Origin: Phycomyces blakesleeanus NRRL 1555(-)
Lineage: Eukaryota > Mucoromycota > Mucoromycetes > Mucorales > Phycomycetaceae
Length of the DNA: 64,000 nt
Assembly: GCF_001638985.1 (NCBI RefSeq)
Contig: NW_017265136.1
Location: 1,844,269-1,908,268 of the forward strand
Direction of reading: 5' to 3'
The translations under genes and the position numbers were made by a program. Positions 11,488 to 25,723 of the stretch are shown one piece after another; position 1 is the stretch's first letter, and every line of letters begins with the position of its first letter. Below the pieces are notes generated by a model. That model was not told the origin of the DNA, did not search any database, and saw only the letters and a list, made by a program, of their open reading frames with translations.

Positions 11488-13557
11488 GTTAATAATACTA
11501 GAGTTGACGGCCGCGTTTGATAAATACAGTTGGGCTTTATAATACGTATTAATATATAGAAGTAGATATAAGTAAAGCGAGAAGAATAGTGAGGGAAAGA
11601 AAAAAGAAGAAGAAAAAGAAGAAGAAAAAATCAAATAAAATAGTGCAGATTTAATATATATATATATATATATAGCTGTGTGTGTGTGTGTATGATTGTA
11701 GTGTATATAAATTCTATATAATTAAATGTAATTTGTGTGCGTACGTGTGTACAATTTGAAAGGTGGGACAGAGCACCAAAGATGAGAGAATTAGAGTATT
11801 TCTTTTTTTTTTCTATAGTAGAGTTTCAGGAATTTGCTTTTTTCTTTCTATTCTCTATTATCCTCTTACAGTCTTTTACATAAGCATTCTACCTTTAGAA
11901 CGGGTGTCGATATGTTGGATTCAGTCTTGGCAGTCTTCAACTGTGGTTTTACGTCATACTTAGGGCCAGACGATTTGTAAGTGGATCATCAAATTCAAGT
12001 TTTTTTTTTCTTAATGTTTGATAAAAATTATTCAATATAATTCAATAAATAAAAATAAAGAAAGGCTTGAGAATAATCTCAAGAAGAAGGTTAGAGTAAT
12101 GAATTCTACGATTATGTTCTGGTTAACAATATAAATAAGTTCTTCATTGTCGAATGATAGATATATACATGAATTTATCACATCTTAAATTAAGACTCCT
12201 CAGAAGACCTCTTGTGATAAAATACTGCTGAGATTGGCTATAGTGACAATACCCATTTGTGTCTAATGCACTCTGTGAAGAGACACAGCTCACATCTTTA
12301 TTGTTATTGTTATTATACAAGGTTTATGAGATAAAGAATATCTCCTTCAGGCCCAAACAAACTAATCAGAATCTCTTTGTGCTCTTTATTTATTTATTCT
12401 TAATTTACTTGCAAGGGGTTCCCCTCACACCCATTAATTGTATAAAAGGACAGCTTCCAAATCCTAAATTATAGTTATATTTGGTTAGGCATTGGGTGAC
12501 CATCTATATACACCACAATCATAAGCAAAAGCAAAAGTAAAAGCAAAACACAAAACACAAAACACAAAACTTAATACAGGCGCCTCTATTTATTGGGGCA
12601 CGCGAATTAAAACGCGTAATCCGCTCAGGTTCAAATCTTTACTTTTGTTTTAAAATAAGTGAATAATATATAGAGAGAGAAAAGAAACAAAAGAACACAC
12701 AACATCAACTAGAGATCGTTAGCTAGTACCAAACTTATTGTACATTTAATTTCATGAGCCACATCTCCCGTTTCTCATGCAAGAGTTACCCACAGCACAC
12801 AAGAATTCGTGTAACTACTTCTAGAAAGCATATTTAAGCACCGGCCTGTTTATCCCTGCAGGGAAAACAATCGAAATTTCTTTATGCTACCCGGGTTGGA
12901 CCTGCACACGGTCCGGATTTTTCTCGCTCACTTACTCACTTATGAATATGTTTGAAATATCTATTACTGGCTTTAAAAATATCCTTACATATTTCAGCTT
13001 TGGGATCTTCCAGTACTTTGTAGCAAAAATAGAGAGAAAATAGAGAGGGTATGTACATGCGTTAACTCGATGCAAAATTACTACAAACCTACACCTTTTC
13101 TACTATATTGAACTTGGCTGTAATACATCAAGCTAAATAATCTGGGTTAAACGCGGACTACAAGCGGGGTATATGGAAATGTGAGTCCGCGGAGTGGTCT
13201 AATGAACCGGGTTTGGCACAGGCTTTAATTTTTTGTTGAACTTGGTTCTTATCACGATTCATTAGCATAGAAGTGCTCAATACGATTTTACGTATAATAG
13301 TAAAATCCAAAAACAATATCATTAAACAAAGCTTATTTTAACAACGTAACAAGCCCAAATCCTATCCAATACTCTTTTTTTGGAAGGTGCTCGTATATAG
13401 GAATTTTATACTATTATATAAAGCGTTTTGATAGCTAATTTTGTAAGTATTTCCTTCGATCTAGTTTTAGTTGAATCTTATCACGTAATGCTAAGGAACA
13501 TTGTAAATAACCACAAAGATTAGTATTTTTATTTAAGAATAAAGAACACAAAGAAAA
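11488..13557. other. 2.1-kb spacer upstream of the RGG-box gene, no gene seen
   Basis: Contains the RGG-gene promoter side (AT repeats at 11654-11673, GT repeat 11676-11692) and longer non-repetitive sequence at 12.1-13.5 kb. The part from 12560 to 13220 has a higher GC content than its surroundings and a short T-loop-like GGTTCAAATC at about 12630, but no tRNA could be folded around it. No coding frame with family features was found on either strand. Confidence 0.55.
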
Positions 13558-14788
13558 CTATTCATTTTTCTTGGGAAATACTTGTCTAACATTAAGGTTG
13601 ATACGCGAGGTTTGCATATAAGTCCCAAAGGGTTCCCAGTCCGGAGTATCAGTAAAGGCAGTTTGAGGCGATAAATAAGCAGGCAGTGTGTCTTCTATAA
13701 TCTTTGGGACACCTACAAATTGAATTTATTTAGCATATTTGAAACCTTTATATATACATATACACATTTATTTTTATTTCATTTAAGTCTTACCATGAAA
13801 GTATTGTCTACAATGTTTAGTCATGACAACAATGTCCCCACTTCGCAAGTAGATAGAAACTGGAACAGTGTCTTGAGTAGGTCCACCAAGCAGGTAAATA
13901 CAGGTATGTCCCAAACTAAAAATAAAATAAAATAAAATAAAATAAAATAAAATATAAAAGTAAATAAAACAAAATGAAAAACTTATTGTTCTAGTAAACA
14001 CGGCGCTAATTATTTGAGTACGTATAGGATTATTACCTCAAAGACACCAACGGGGCATCCATATTCAGCTCACTTCGGTCTACATGTCCCATAAGAGTAT
14101 CTTTGTATTGATAGTAGTTTACTACACCAGCCTCTGCTTTAAAATCGGCTCCAAGATACTCATTTTTCCAGGAGCGTGATTTATCCCCTTCATAACCAAC
14201 TCTTTCAACAGCATGAGCGACTGCTTGCGTCAAGTCTCTCACATCTTCTGGGACAGGAAATCTACGGTCAAGATGATATGTCTTTGTAGGCCAGTGATAG
14301 TGACATCCAATAGTTGTCCAACGCATCTTTCTAAAGAGCTCGCGTGGAGACAAAAGAGGAACTGAAGGTGCTGGTGGCGGATCAGGCTTGGGTTGCCATT
14401 GAACTGGCTCAAATTCCCTCGAACATGCAGTTGGTGTCGGTACTGTTTCTTTTTCAAAAGTATTATTAAAATTGCTTATGCTATTGCTCTTGTTGTTGCT
14501 GTTTTCATCTTCTGAATCACTACTGTCATATCTTTGTTCTGATCCGGTGAATCCGGCCTTTTTTGCCACGAAATAATCGGCATCACCTTCCTTTAGATCC
14601 TGGAGGTGTTCTCGCTCATAGAGATTCCAGAATCCATTGGGTGGAGTAACATAATGTGTATCAAGATTGGAAGTACTTGGCGACAGAGTGTACTCTGACA
14701 AACATTGTTTAACAAGGTGGCGTTGGGCACGAGGAGTAAATGGATTTGGAATAAATATAAAACCTACAAACAACACAGACACGCACAC

Positions 14789-14821
<33 letters not shown>

Positions 14822-15286
14822 TAGGTTTTAATAGATTTTTTTATTGTTTAGCTTTTTTTATTTATTTCCTAAACATCTATACTACACAAATGCATATCTT
14901 TCTCTCTCTCTTGTGCTTTTTATTATTTTTGCCTTACCCGGAGAGCTCTTTAGCCCATATGCTTTATGTGCTCTATTCTCCCATTCTGTATCATGTTCAC
15001 CAAACAATGATGAGAGTGATCGAAGGTCATTTGTAATATGTAATTCAACAATCTCATCATTGATTCTTTTAAGATTGTTGTCAAGATTGTTAAAGTCGAC
15101 TACATGACTGAGATCAGGTGGAGGAACTCGAGATTTGAAGTTGCGTTCAACATAACGAAATGGGGTCTGGTTCACATAAGTATCCGCTTTTTCTTTCCTT
15201 TCTGCGTATTGGCGTTTTTGTCTTTCGAGTATTTTTTGCTGTCTTTTTGAGATGGGGTATGAAGATGTTGGAGTGCTCTCAGTCAT
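13558..15286 (-). CDS. ALKBH1: ALKBH1-type Fe(II)/2-oxoglutarate dioxygenase
   Basis: Four exons (14938-15286, 14037-14763, 13794-13915, 13558-13712) give 450 aa starting MTESTPTSSYPISKRQQ. The family demethylates adenine or cytosine bases in DNA and tRNA by oxidation, using Fe(II) and 2-oxoglutarate. The N-terminal half carries AYGLKSSPGFIFIPNPF, a close match to the animal ALKBH1 block. The catalytic core shows NYYQYKDTLMGHVDRSEL (iron ligands H343 and D345), a LSLGHTCIYLLGG strand, LRSGDIVVM, the distal ligand H399 in YFHGVP, and RINLNVRQV (R436 and R442, 2-oxoglutarate side). All ligands are present, so it should be active. A Ser/Asp/Asn-rich linker near residues 180-210 is an insertion relative to the animal protein. 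Subcellular target cannot be read confidently. Confidence 0.95.
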
Positions 15287-15763
15287 GTCTATGTACAGTT
15301 TTTCCCCTTCTTTGTTCTAAACGTATCTTTGGGTGGGTACTCACAAAACATTTGAGTTACAAGCCACGCTTAAATAACCGTATGTGTGCGTGCGTGGGTT
15401 ACAAGTGTGTGTCAGTAGGGGACTACCAGGGCCTTTTGAATTATAATATGTAAGATGCTTTAATACAATCGATCTCTTTTAAAACAACAACATTAACAAC
15501 AGAAATATGATGTTATTTATCCTTGTACATCATCATTTTTGAATTGGATGGAAATTGTTGATATGTAATTTACAGAATTTTAACTCCAAAAGCTTTACCA
15601 TCGTTTTATAAATTAAATGTAAAATAAAACCCCAAAATAAAACAAAGCATATATGCGTACAATGAATAAAGAAAAAGTGAATTCAAAACCTTGCAATTTG
15701 TTTATGATTATATGTATGTTTACGTTGTTATTGTTGTGTGTAATCTTTAGAATATATAATATA
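15287..15763. other. spacer upstream of the ALKBH1-like gene
   Basis: This 477-bp stretch holds the promoter of the ALKBH1-like gene and the 3' flank of the YIPF1/2-like gene, both on the minus strand. It is AT-rich and I see no additional gene or RNA. Confidence 0.55.
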
Positions 15764-17192
15764 TTATGAATCCTTGGGTTTAGTAATTACGGGAAGATCG
15801 TAGCTGTAGAAGGCAAGCTTCAATGTTAAGGCAAAGATACCATGAGCAGCCAAGATAGCCAGCAATAGAATACGAGAGGTCTTTGCGTCTGCTCGTGAAA
15901 TGACAATGTAGAGGTTCTTGACCAGGAAGAAAGCTACACCAATAAATCCAAACCACACGTTAATATCCAATCAGCTCAAGCAAACACGCGCATTAAAGTT
16001 GGCCTAGCCTTTTCCTTGTCTCTTTATCCTTCTCTTTTTTTTTCATGTGTATACATTACCTGTCAAAGCAAATCCAATGGAGACAAATGCCCAGCGTGCA
16101 TAATCAAAGGGTAGAACACATAAAAGCTAACGCAGAATCGCAGGTCAATTTCTTTCTTTCTTTACTTCTCCTCCCGGTATTTTTTTTAAAAAAAATACTC
16201 ACAGATACTGGAACCCAAACTGTGAGACTGTAGCCATAGTAGTTAATTATTTCCATAAGGCTGGGTTGGCAACCATAATATTTTGTTGCACCCCAGAGAA
16301 GAACAGGCGAGAGAAAGGTGTATGTGTAGACCACAAATACAGCATAGCTAAGTAATCTGAAATCATACACATGGGGGGCTCCGGCCAAATAGGCAGCAAG
16401 GGATCCAGCCAGAGAAGAGCACACAAACACAAGAAAAACTACTGTAGTAGAGAGCCAGAAAGGACCGTACATATCTGGTTGGTTGTTGAGTGTATCTGCG
16501 GCATAATCGCCAACAGGATACAATGTCTTTACACATCTTTCAATAACCTACACACATATATGTATATATTGTATCAGATATATTCTGTTATAAAAGTACG
16601 TGCTACATCCGAAGCTGTAGTCTTGATCCATTCGAGGGTCTTCTTTTTACCTGGGAAGTGTCTACATCAAAAAATCCTGCGTAGTAATCCAATGACCAGA
16701 TAGGCTTTCCAACCCCTCTAGAGCTGCCCTGCTGCTGTGGTTCAAAGAAATCAGGAGCTCTCATAGAAAGTGGGGGTGGAGCTGTTTTTTTTTTGTTATT
16801 ATTAGAGAAATAATGGTGTTATTTTGGCTGTTAGTAGATAGTAAGTGCGTAAATCATTTTCTGACATATTATCTACCTCCTGTCGACTTGTTGACACTTG
16901 GGCTACTTGAGAAGTCTTATACATAATAGAATTAATGAATAAAAGTATGTGAGTACATTGCTTGATGTTGAAATCTGGAATGTCCTGCATTTTACTTTTC
17001 ATTATAAACTTTTACCTTGGAATTCAAGCCCATCGCTCTCAATAGTGGCAGGCTTAAAAGCCAAAGATACGAGAAACGAGTTAAAAAAAGTTGGTTTTAT
17101 TCGTCCAAAGACCATATAAGCAAACTACTCCTAACCTGAGTGTAATTGTCATCCATGTCCACCAGGACATTGTATTGATTCTTTCCGGACAT
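15764..17192 (-). CDS. Yip1-domain Golgi membrane protein (YIPF1/2, yeast Yip5-like)
   Basis: Six exons (17136-17192, 17016-17052, 16651-16781, 16203-16547, 16060-16126, 15764-15933) encode 268 aa. Yip1-domain proteins are five-helix membrane proteins of the Golgi/endosome system that interact with Rab GTPases. The soluble N-terminus ends in PIWSLDYYAGFFDVDTSQV, the family hallmark preceding the membrane domain. NQPDMYGPFWLSTTVVF follows, then hydrophobic segments around FVCSSLAGSLAAYL, FVVYTYTFLSPVLLW, YYGYSLTVWVPVS, FVSIGFALTGAFFLV and ILLLAILAAHGIFALTL. The motif order matches animal YIPF1/YIPF2 better than YIPF5. The last acceptor (after 15934) was chosen by phase; a longer hydrophobic reading upstream of it in the same frame is treated as intron. 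Confidence 0.9.
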
Positions 17193-18549
17193 GCTTATTA
17201 TCACTTTTTATTATACTAAATTGTGGGCTTTGTAGCTCTGCCCTTTTTTTTTGGCTGGTGTGGAAAAGACAAAAATGTCCGTTATCCCAAAGCGGAAGGT
17301 GCTTCATGACGTGTTCAGGACCGCTGTGTGCGGTGTATTTATCGTTATTTCTTATGGATTGATAGTTTATCGATTCTCCTAGGGGGCCGACGTTTTTTTC
17401 TTCTTTTGATAAATTAAAGTTTTTTTGTGGGACACGACGTTCTAATTTCATCAGATTTGTTAAGGGAAAAAGGTTTAAATCCCTGAGTTTAACATTATTA
17501 CACCTAGTCCCTAATTACCATCAGTTTCTTATGGATAAAATCACCTTAATAGACACAAAATAACCATTTTAACTCGATATAAAGAAGTATATTGTCAAGT
17601 GTTTACTTTTATATTTATAGCTTAATACAACTAATAAAAATATTATAATACAAAGATGTGTAAAATATTAGGTGTACATATTAATTTTTCTCTTTGAAAA
17701 TATTGTGCCCAGCAGGAAATTCTGGCTTCTATCCTATATATTTAATTATCATATTATTTTAATCCTCATTTTGAAAGATCAAACTTTCGAACTTTTTCTT
17801 TCATTTTTTTGATCTGTTCACTCCAATTGACTTTTAAATACAAAAACGAAGAACAATTGTAGCGTTGTTATACTTTTTTTTTTATAAATCAATTCATTCT
17901 TATGTTCGGAAAAGTGCAAGAGAAATGATCAATTTATCTTTAAAGAAAATTTGTACTGTCACTATATGATGTTAATTCGACCTTAATTTACCTTTATTTG
18001 GCGAACTTAATAAATATGGAAATAGAATGTGTACTGCCACATACATCCCTTTTTATATAAAAGCCTTGGACTTTCTGATATACATATATATATATATATA
18101 TATGCGCGTGTGTGAAACTGTTACAATCATTCGTCATCAGAACTTCATTGACAAGATAGGTCTAATAGCAAGATCCTAATAGCCCTGGACCAATAGACTA
18201 ACCACATGGACAGGTCATTTTCTTTTATATATATATCTTTCTCTACTGATACGGTACCGATCCTGTTAGACGTTATATTTACTCTGCTGTTCCAATAAAT
18301 TGACGGGTGTTATTCATTTATTTTTGCGTTCAAAAAATGTAAATTTTAATGAACACAAAAGTAATATAGGCAAACCCAAATAAATACATATTTTATCTAT
18401 CTATCTATCTATCTATCTATATAAATATTTCCCTTTACAATCACCTCAAACTATTTTATTAGCCTCTCTTTTTAATCTTATTCATTTTCCTTCTTCTTTC
18501 TATTTCTCTTTGTATTCCAAAAAAAAGGAATAAGCACTATTACATTCCA
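17193..18549. other. divergent promoter region, YIPF1/2-like / malic enzyme
   Basis: This 1.36-kb spacer has an AT repeat (18084-18103) and a TCTA tetranucleotide repeat (18394-18421). A short motif at 17386-17404 (CCTAGGGGGCCGACG followed by T-rich sequence) resembles the element termini seen at 54.9 and 56.4 kb. No coding frame was accepted. Confidence 0.55.
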
Positions 18550-20931
<2,382 letters not shown>

Positions 20932-21167
20932 AACTGTTTTTTTAATGAATGTAATCTTACTGCTGAAAAAAAAAGATTAATACAAGCGAAGAGGTGAAAA
21001 ACTAGATAGAATATATGAGATATAAAGAAACAAGAACAAATTATTAGTCAAGTATTAAGCTAAAAAGAATCCAAGTCAACTTGACATATACGTAATATAT
21101 AGTAACACTTCTAGACCAATTTTCCAACCTCTCCTTTCTCCCGTCCGTCCTTCCTTCCTTCTTCCAT
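20932..21167. other. convergent spacer, malic enzyme / insulysin
   Basis: Only 236 bp separates the two stop codons. It is AT-rich with a CT-rich stretch at 21125-21160 and no other feature. Confidence 0.6.
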
Positions 21168-24100
21168 TTAAAACTTTGCCAACGGCACAGCCGCAGGGCC
21201 CAAATGCATTCTACTCTTAAAATCTACTGGGTCGGTAATAATACAGTTGCCTTTCGGGAGTTTGGTGTGATCTCTTGCTACGGCCTCTTGTTTAGCGTTG
21301 AGTGCAACCGGATCAATAGCGTCCGCAGAAGATAGTCGACGTGCTGTGGCTTTGTTATCCACACTAACAAATGTACCATCGATCTGACCATTTACAGATG
21401 CATTGTCTGTCATACCCATCGCAGTTGTCAACTTGGCCATAAGAGACGTAATTTCATCTTCATTGGCTTTGCTCTCGTCTGTTAACTTTTCACGCAAAAT
21501 TGCCAGCATAGATGCTTCGCCTGCATCCCCACGCTCTACAGCATCCCTCAAGTCATCAATGCTTAAGCGTGTAATACCCTGAGAGATCAAACAGGTATGA
21601 AGAGACTCGATATTAACTTTGTACTTTGGTGTAATAGTCTTCTGGGATTGGAGATGAACAGAGATCTTTCTAACTGTAGGAGACTCTGGGCTGATGTATT
21701 GGTCAATAAACTCAAGCATGGATTCCTTTGTAACAGACTTGAGCTCCTTAATGTCCGTTTCAACTGATAGAATAATAAACATTAGTATACTATGTTTATC
21801 TCTCATTTTTCTTTTCTGTTTTTGATTATTTCGAGTCAAATACAGAAATTATAGAGGTAGAAAGTTTACCTTGATCGAACTCATAATAACCAGAATGGAT
21901 TTGGGACCAGTACTTGCTTGCCTCTTGTCCAAGATTCTTATCCTTTTCCATCTTCTTGGAGATCAGTGATTGAAGCTGTGCCTGGTATTCAGAGTCAGAC
22001 ATATTGGCCACCAAATCTCTGAGCTTTCCAAGGAAATTTTCGATACGGTTTTCAAGATAAACTGTATCCCGTTCACTCTGCAAAATAAAGCGCATGCCCA
22101 TTGAGCCCGTTTGTTTTCGTACACCACTGATGACCAAATAGCCTTTAAAAAATAAGTAGCTTTAATACGGAAAATAAAACATATGGATAATATATATATA
22201 TATGTACCTAATTGTTCCTTGGTACGCAACTGATCGAAACAAGGTTCTTGAGCAATCTGAGCCAACAGACCGAGTCTTGCACGTAATGGAATCTGAGTGA
22301 CATTGCCAACTTGGATGAGATATTCGATACCAGAGTTGACATTGTTTGGATCTTCCACCTGGTGCTTATATACCCATTTTGTTCCTTTTTTTTTAAAAAA
22401 AAAAAAGTTATATTATTTAACTCACAGCATTTATTAGTGTGTATAGCCATTTTCACTCTTACCTTTTGGAATAACTACACTGCGATGACAGATTATTTGA
22501 CTGGGGAGCAATTCCTTGGGCTGCAATGTATCTAAAGCTGACATCAGCATCTTTTCAGCATCTTCTTTGACGATATTGCCATGAACCAATGCTTCCAGAT
22601 GAAGGTGTGACAAAATTGTAGGATAGAACTCTTGTATATCTTTAGCTGTGATATCGTCAAGTTCTTTAAGTTTTTCGGCATTTGTCCACATCTTATCTTG
22701 GGTGAAGTAAGAAAGATAGTAGAGGGCATGCTGATAAGGGGACTCTAAAGAAAAGTTCTTGTAGGATCTACGCAACTGATAGTAGTTCAGGTCATTGTTT
22801 CTTTCTTTAGCTCGATCTTCTCAATTTTGAATTGTGCAAAATACCCTTTAAAAAATACATACCTGATCCTTCAATAACTTGAACCGCTCAGCGTCCACTT
22901 CAAAGGTACACATTTTCTGTACAACCTTCTCCAACAAAAGAGATAGCTTATCGTTGTATCCACCCAAAGACAACTATGTGTGTATTCACTTAAGCTCTTT
23001 AGAAACCGCACAACTTTTAAAGATTCTCATCAAAAAATTACCAGCATTCCTTCCAATAGGTTCTCAATATTGTAACACAGTCCTGCTACTTCAGCATCAT
23101 AAGCATACTCATTCAAAGAATCCTTCAACAAATCAGTGTAAAGTCTGGCCAAGAATACCAAAAAACAAATCCAGTTATCAATAGTCTTTTTCCTATGCAC
23201 TGTTCCCATTATTATCATTATTATTACCTTGTCTTGACGCAGTTGGCAGGAGTTGCATAGGCGAGTGGGCTACGCAGCAAGATACAAACATTCGCTCTAG
23301 GAACCCAGAATGTATCATCTTTCTTGTGCCACAAACGCAGCTTTGGAGTGTTGACAATAAGTTCAGGCTTCTTAGCCTTTTCATCGATTTTCTTTTTGTT
23401 TATTTCAAAATCTGTAGGAATAAAATCGTTTGTGGCGGGAAGGTGAAGAGCGTCATCTCCCTTGAGGTTGTTCAAGTACTATATTTTGCGAACTTAGCTC
23501 AACCTCTAAATTATCCAATCTTCGTTTTTCTTCTTTTTTCATTCTTTTTGGTAAAAAAATAAAATAAAAAAAAACTTACCTGGTTGAGATTGTCATCAAA
23601 GTCTCTGACCTCGTATTCAGTTCCGTACCAACGTTCCTTTTTTGTGAATTGAACACCCTTGGGAGGTGTCTGGGAAGCCAACATTATACGGAAGTTATCA
23701 GGACGAAGCCAGGATAGGTTCTCTTCGATCAACTCTGGATTATATTCTCTGATCAGACTAGGTCCACTCAGGATGTACTCCGAAGGATATCCGTGTTGCA
23801 TAAGACCTGCCATGCGGGAAGCATACTGGGAAGCAGGCGATTTCTCCTTGAAACGGAATGCAAGTGAAGCGAGAGATTGGACCTCATTGAATATGTCCTT
23901 TTGAACACCAGATTTTTTTAGGAGCTCGATGTAGTTGAATACGGCCAAAATGACCTCCTCATAATGGGCCAAGCCATCTTCTGTGAGGTCAATGTTGACA
24001 CGCATAAATTCAAAGCCAATGCCGCCATGAATGGAGCCTGCCTGAATGTAGTTTGCCCACCCGTGCTTCTTTAGCAGTGACAGAACAGAGCCTCGTCCTT

Positions 24101-25723
24101 CATGACCAATCAAATGGGAAATATAGCAGCCAGGCTAAATAAAATTGTATTATTAGATCATATGTAAGCACATGGTATTTTATTGATAAGCGCAAAAAAG
24201 TTCCCATTTGATTCTTTAAATTTTTGTAGATCAGGTGTATTTACCTGAACAGCATAGAGAGGCCTTTGGTCCGGGAAAGGAAATGTCATCTCCAAAGAGC
24301 GAACATCCTTGACCGGTTTGACAAAAATTTGTTTCTAAAGATAGTCTGGATTAACATTGCGAGCCTTGAATATAGATTGTGTGTGTGCATGTGTGTAGCT
24401 TACCATAAGTTCATTTTTTGTTAATGGGTGGTTAGGGAAACTAGGAGGATCAATTCCCTTGTTACGGACATCCTTGAATTTCTCGACGGTCCATTCTGTT
24501 AATTCCTCAAGAGTTTCTAGAAATTACAAAGGAAAAAAAAAGGGGTTGGGTTACAATTAAACTCAACTTTCAATCTCGTAAATTTACCTCGTCCGAGTAC
24601 AACCAATTTCATGATGTTGGCTGAGTAATAAGAGTCATGGAATTTAAGCAATTCTGTACGAATGTCTTGGCCTTTTTTACGAGGATCTTCAGAAAGGGTC
24701 TCCATGTTTCCAGTACCAAAGTGACAGTAAGGGTGATTAGGGTTGCTCAATGTCTTTTCCAATTGAAACATACGCCAGCTATCCTGCTGGATATTTTTCT
24801 TGTGTTCTAAGCTCAGCTGATGAGTATCATTTATGCATGTAATGACGATGATAGTGGAACACACACACACACACATTGTGCGTGTTTGTGATCCGTTATT
24901 TCCCTCTTTGTGATTTCTCTTTTCTTTTTCATTTATTTCTTCACAAGAAAAACAGACTTATCACTCACCAGAGTCGACAGCCTTGAGTTCTCTTTCCGTA
25001 CAACTATCGGAAAACAAAGGACTGATAAAGAACTGTGCAAAACGGTCAAGAGCGCCTTCAAGATGCTCATGACCAACTTCAAAGTAATAGTTTGTATTCT
25101 CGAGACCAGTAAAGGCGTTAGAGAATCCGGAATGATCAGACAAATACTGGCCATAGTCATTTTCCTTCGGGTATTTCTCAGTTCCCATGAATAACAAGTG
25201 CTCGCAAAAGTGAGCGAGACCTTGAAGTTCAGTCTATGGTATTTGATTGAGTCAATAGGCAAATCAAAAGAGGTTTAGTTACCAATATAATAATTTCTCA
25301 GTACATCTTTTTTTTTTCTTTTATTAAAAAATTAAAGTGTTCTTCCCCGCAATTATGTTTTACACAAACACAGACACAAACACAAACACGCATACACACG
25401 CATACACATACAAATGTATATGTATGCACACGTACACGTACACGTACACACTAAATTACACTTTCAACTCATTCTATATATCTCTTCCCAAAATAATAAC
25501 TTACCGGGTCACTCAAATGCCCGACATGAACATCCAATGCGGCACTTGACTTGTCAGTGTTCTTGTCATGCATGAGTAAGACTTCGAGATCATTACTTGT
25601 AAGCTTGATCAAGCGATACTGGCGGTCATCATTATCGGACTTTTCTAAGGGATGGGCATAAGTCCAGTACTTGCCCGAACTGGAGAGCTCCCAGCCGGAC
25701 TGTTGGTTTGGTTCAGAAGGCAT
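21168..25723 (-). CDS. insulysin/Ste23-type M16 metallopeptidase
   Basis: Thirteen exons give 1094 aa: 25505-25723, 24969-25233, 24588-24806, 24404-24516, 24245-24334, 23580-24134, 23228-23478, 23042-23144, 22863-22973, 22463-22775, 22208-22384, 21870-22142, 21168-21763. This is an inverted-zincin peptidase that encloses and cleaves short peptides; yeast Ste23 also matures a-factor. The zinc motif HFCEH (H81, H85, catalytic E84) and the third ligand E162 in AVDSEHKKN are intact. Later landmarks are [44 protein letters not shown] and [15 protein letters not shown], giving four homologous domains as in human IDE (1019 aa). The C-terminus is about 75 residues longer because of an acidic insertion (residues about 950-1060). 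A hydrophobic in-frame stretch upstream of the ATG has no start codon. Confidence 0.95.

Noticed and set aside
12560..12650. T-loop-like GGTTCAAATC suggesting a tRNA
   Set aside because: No A-box, anticodon arm or acceptor stem could be paired around it.
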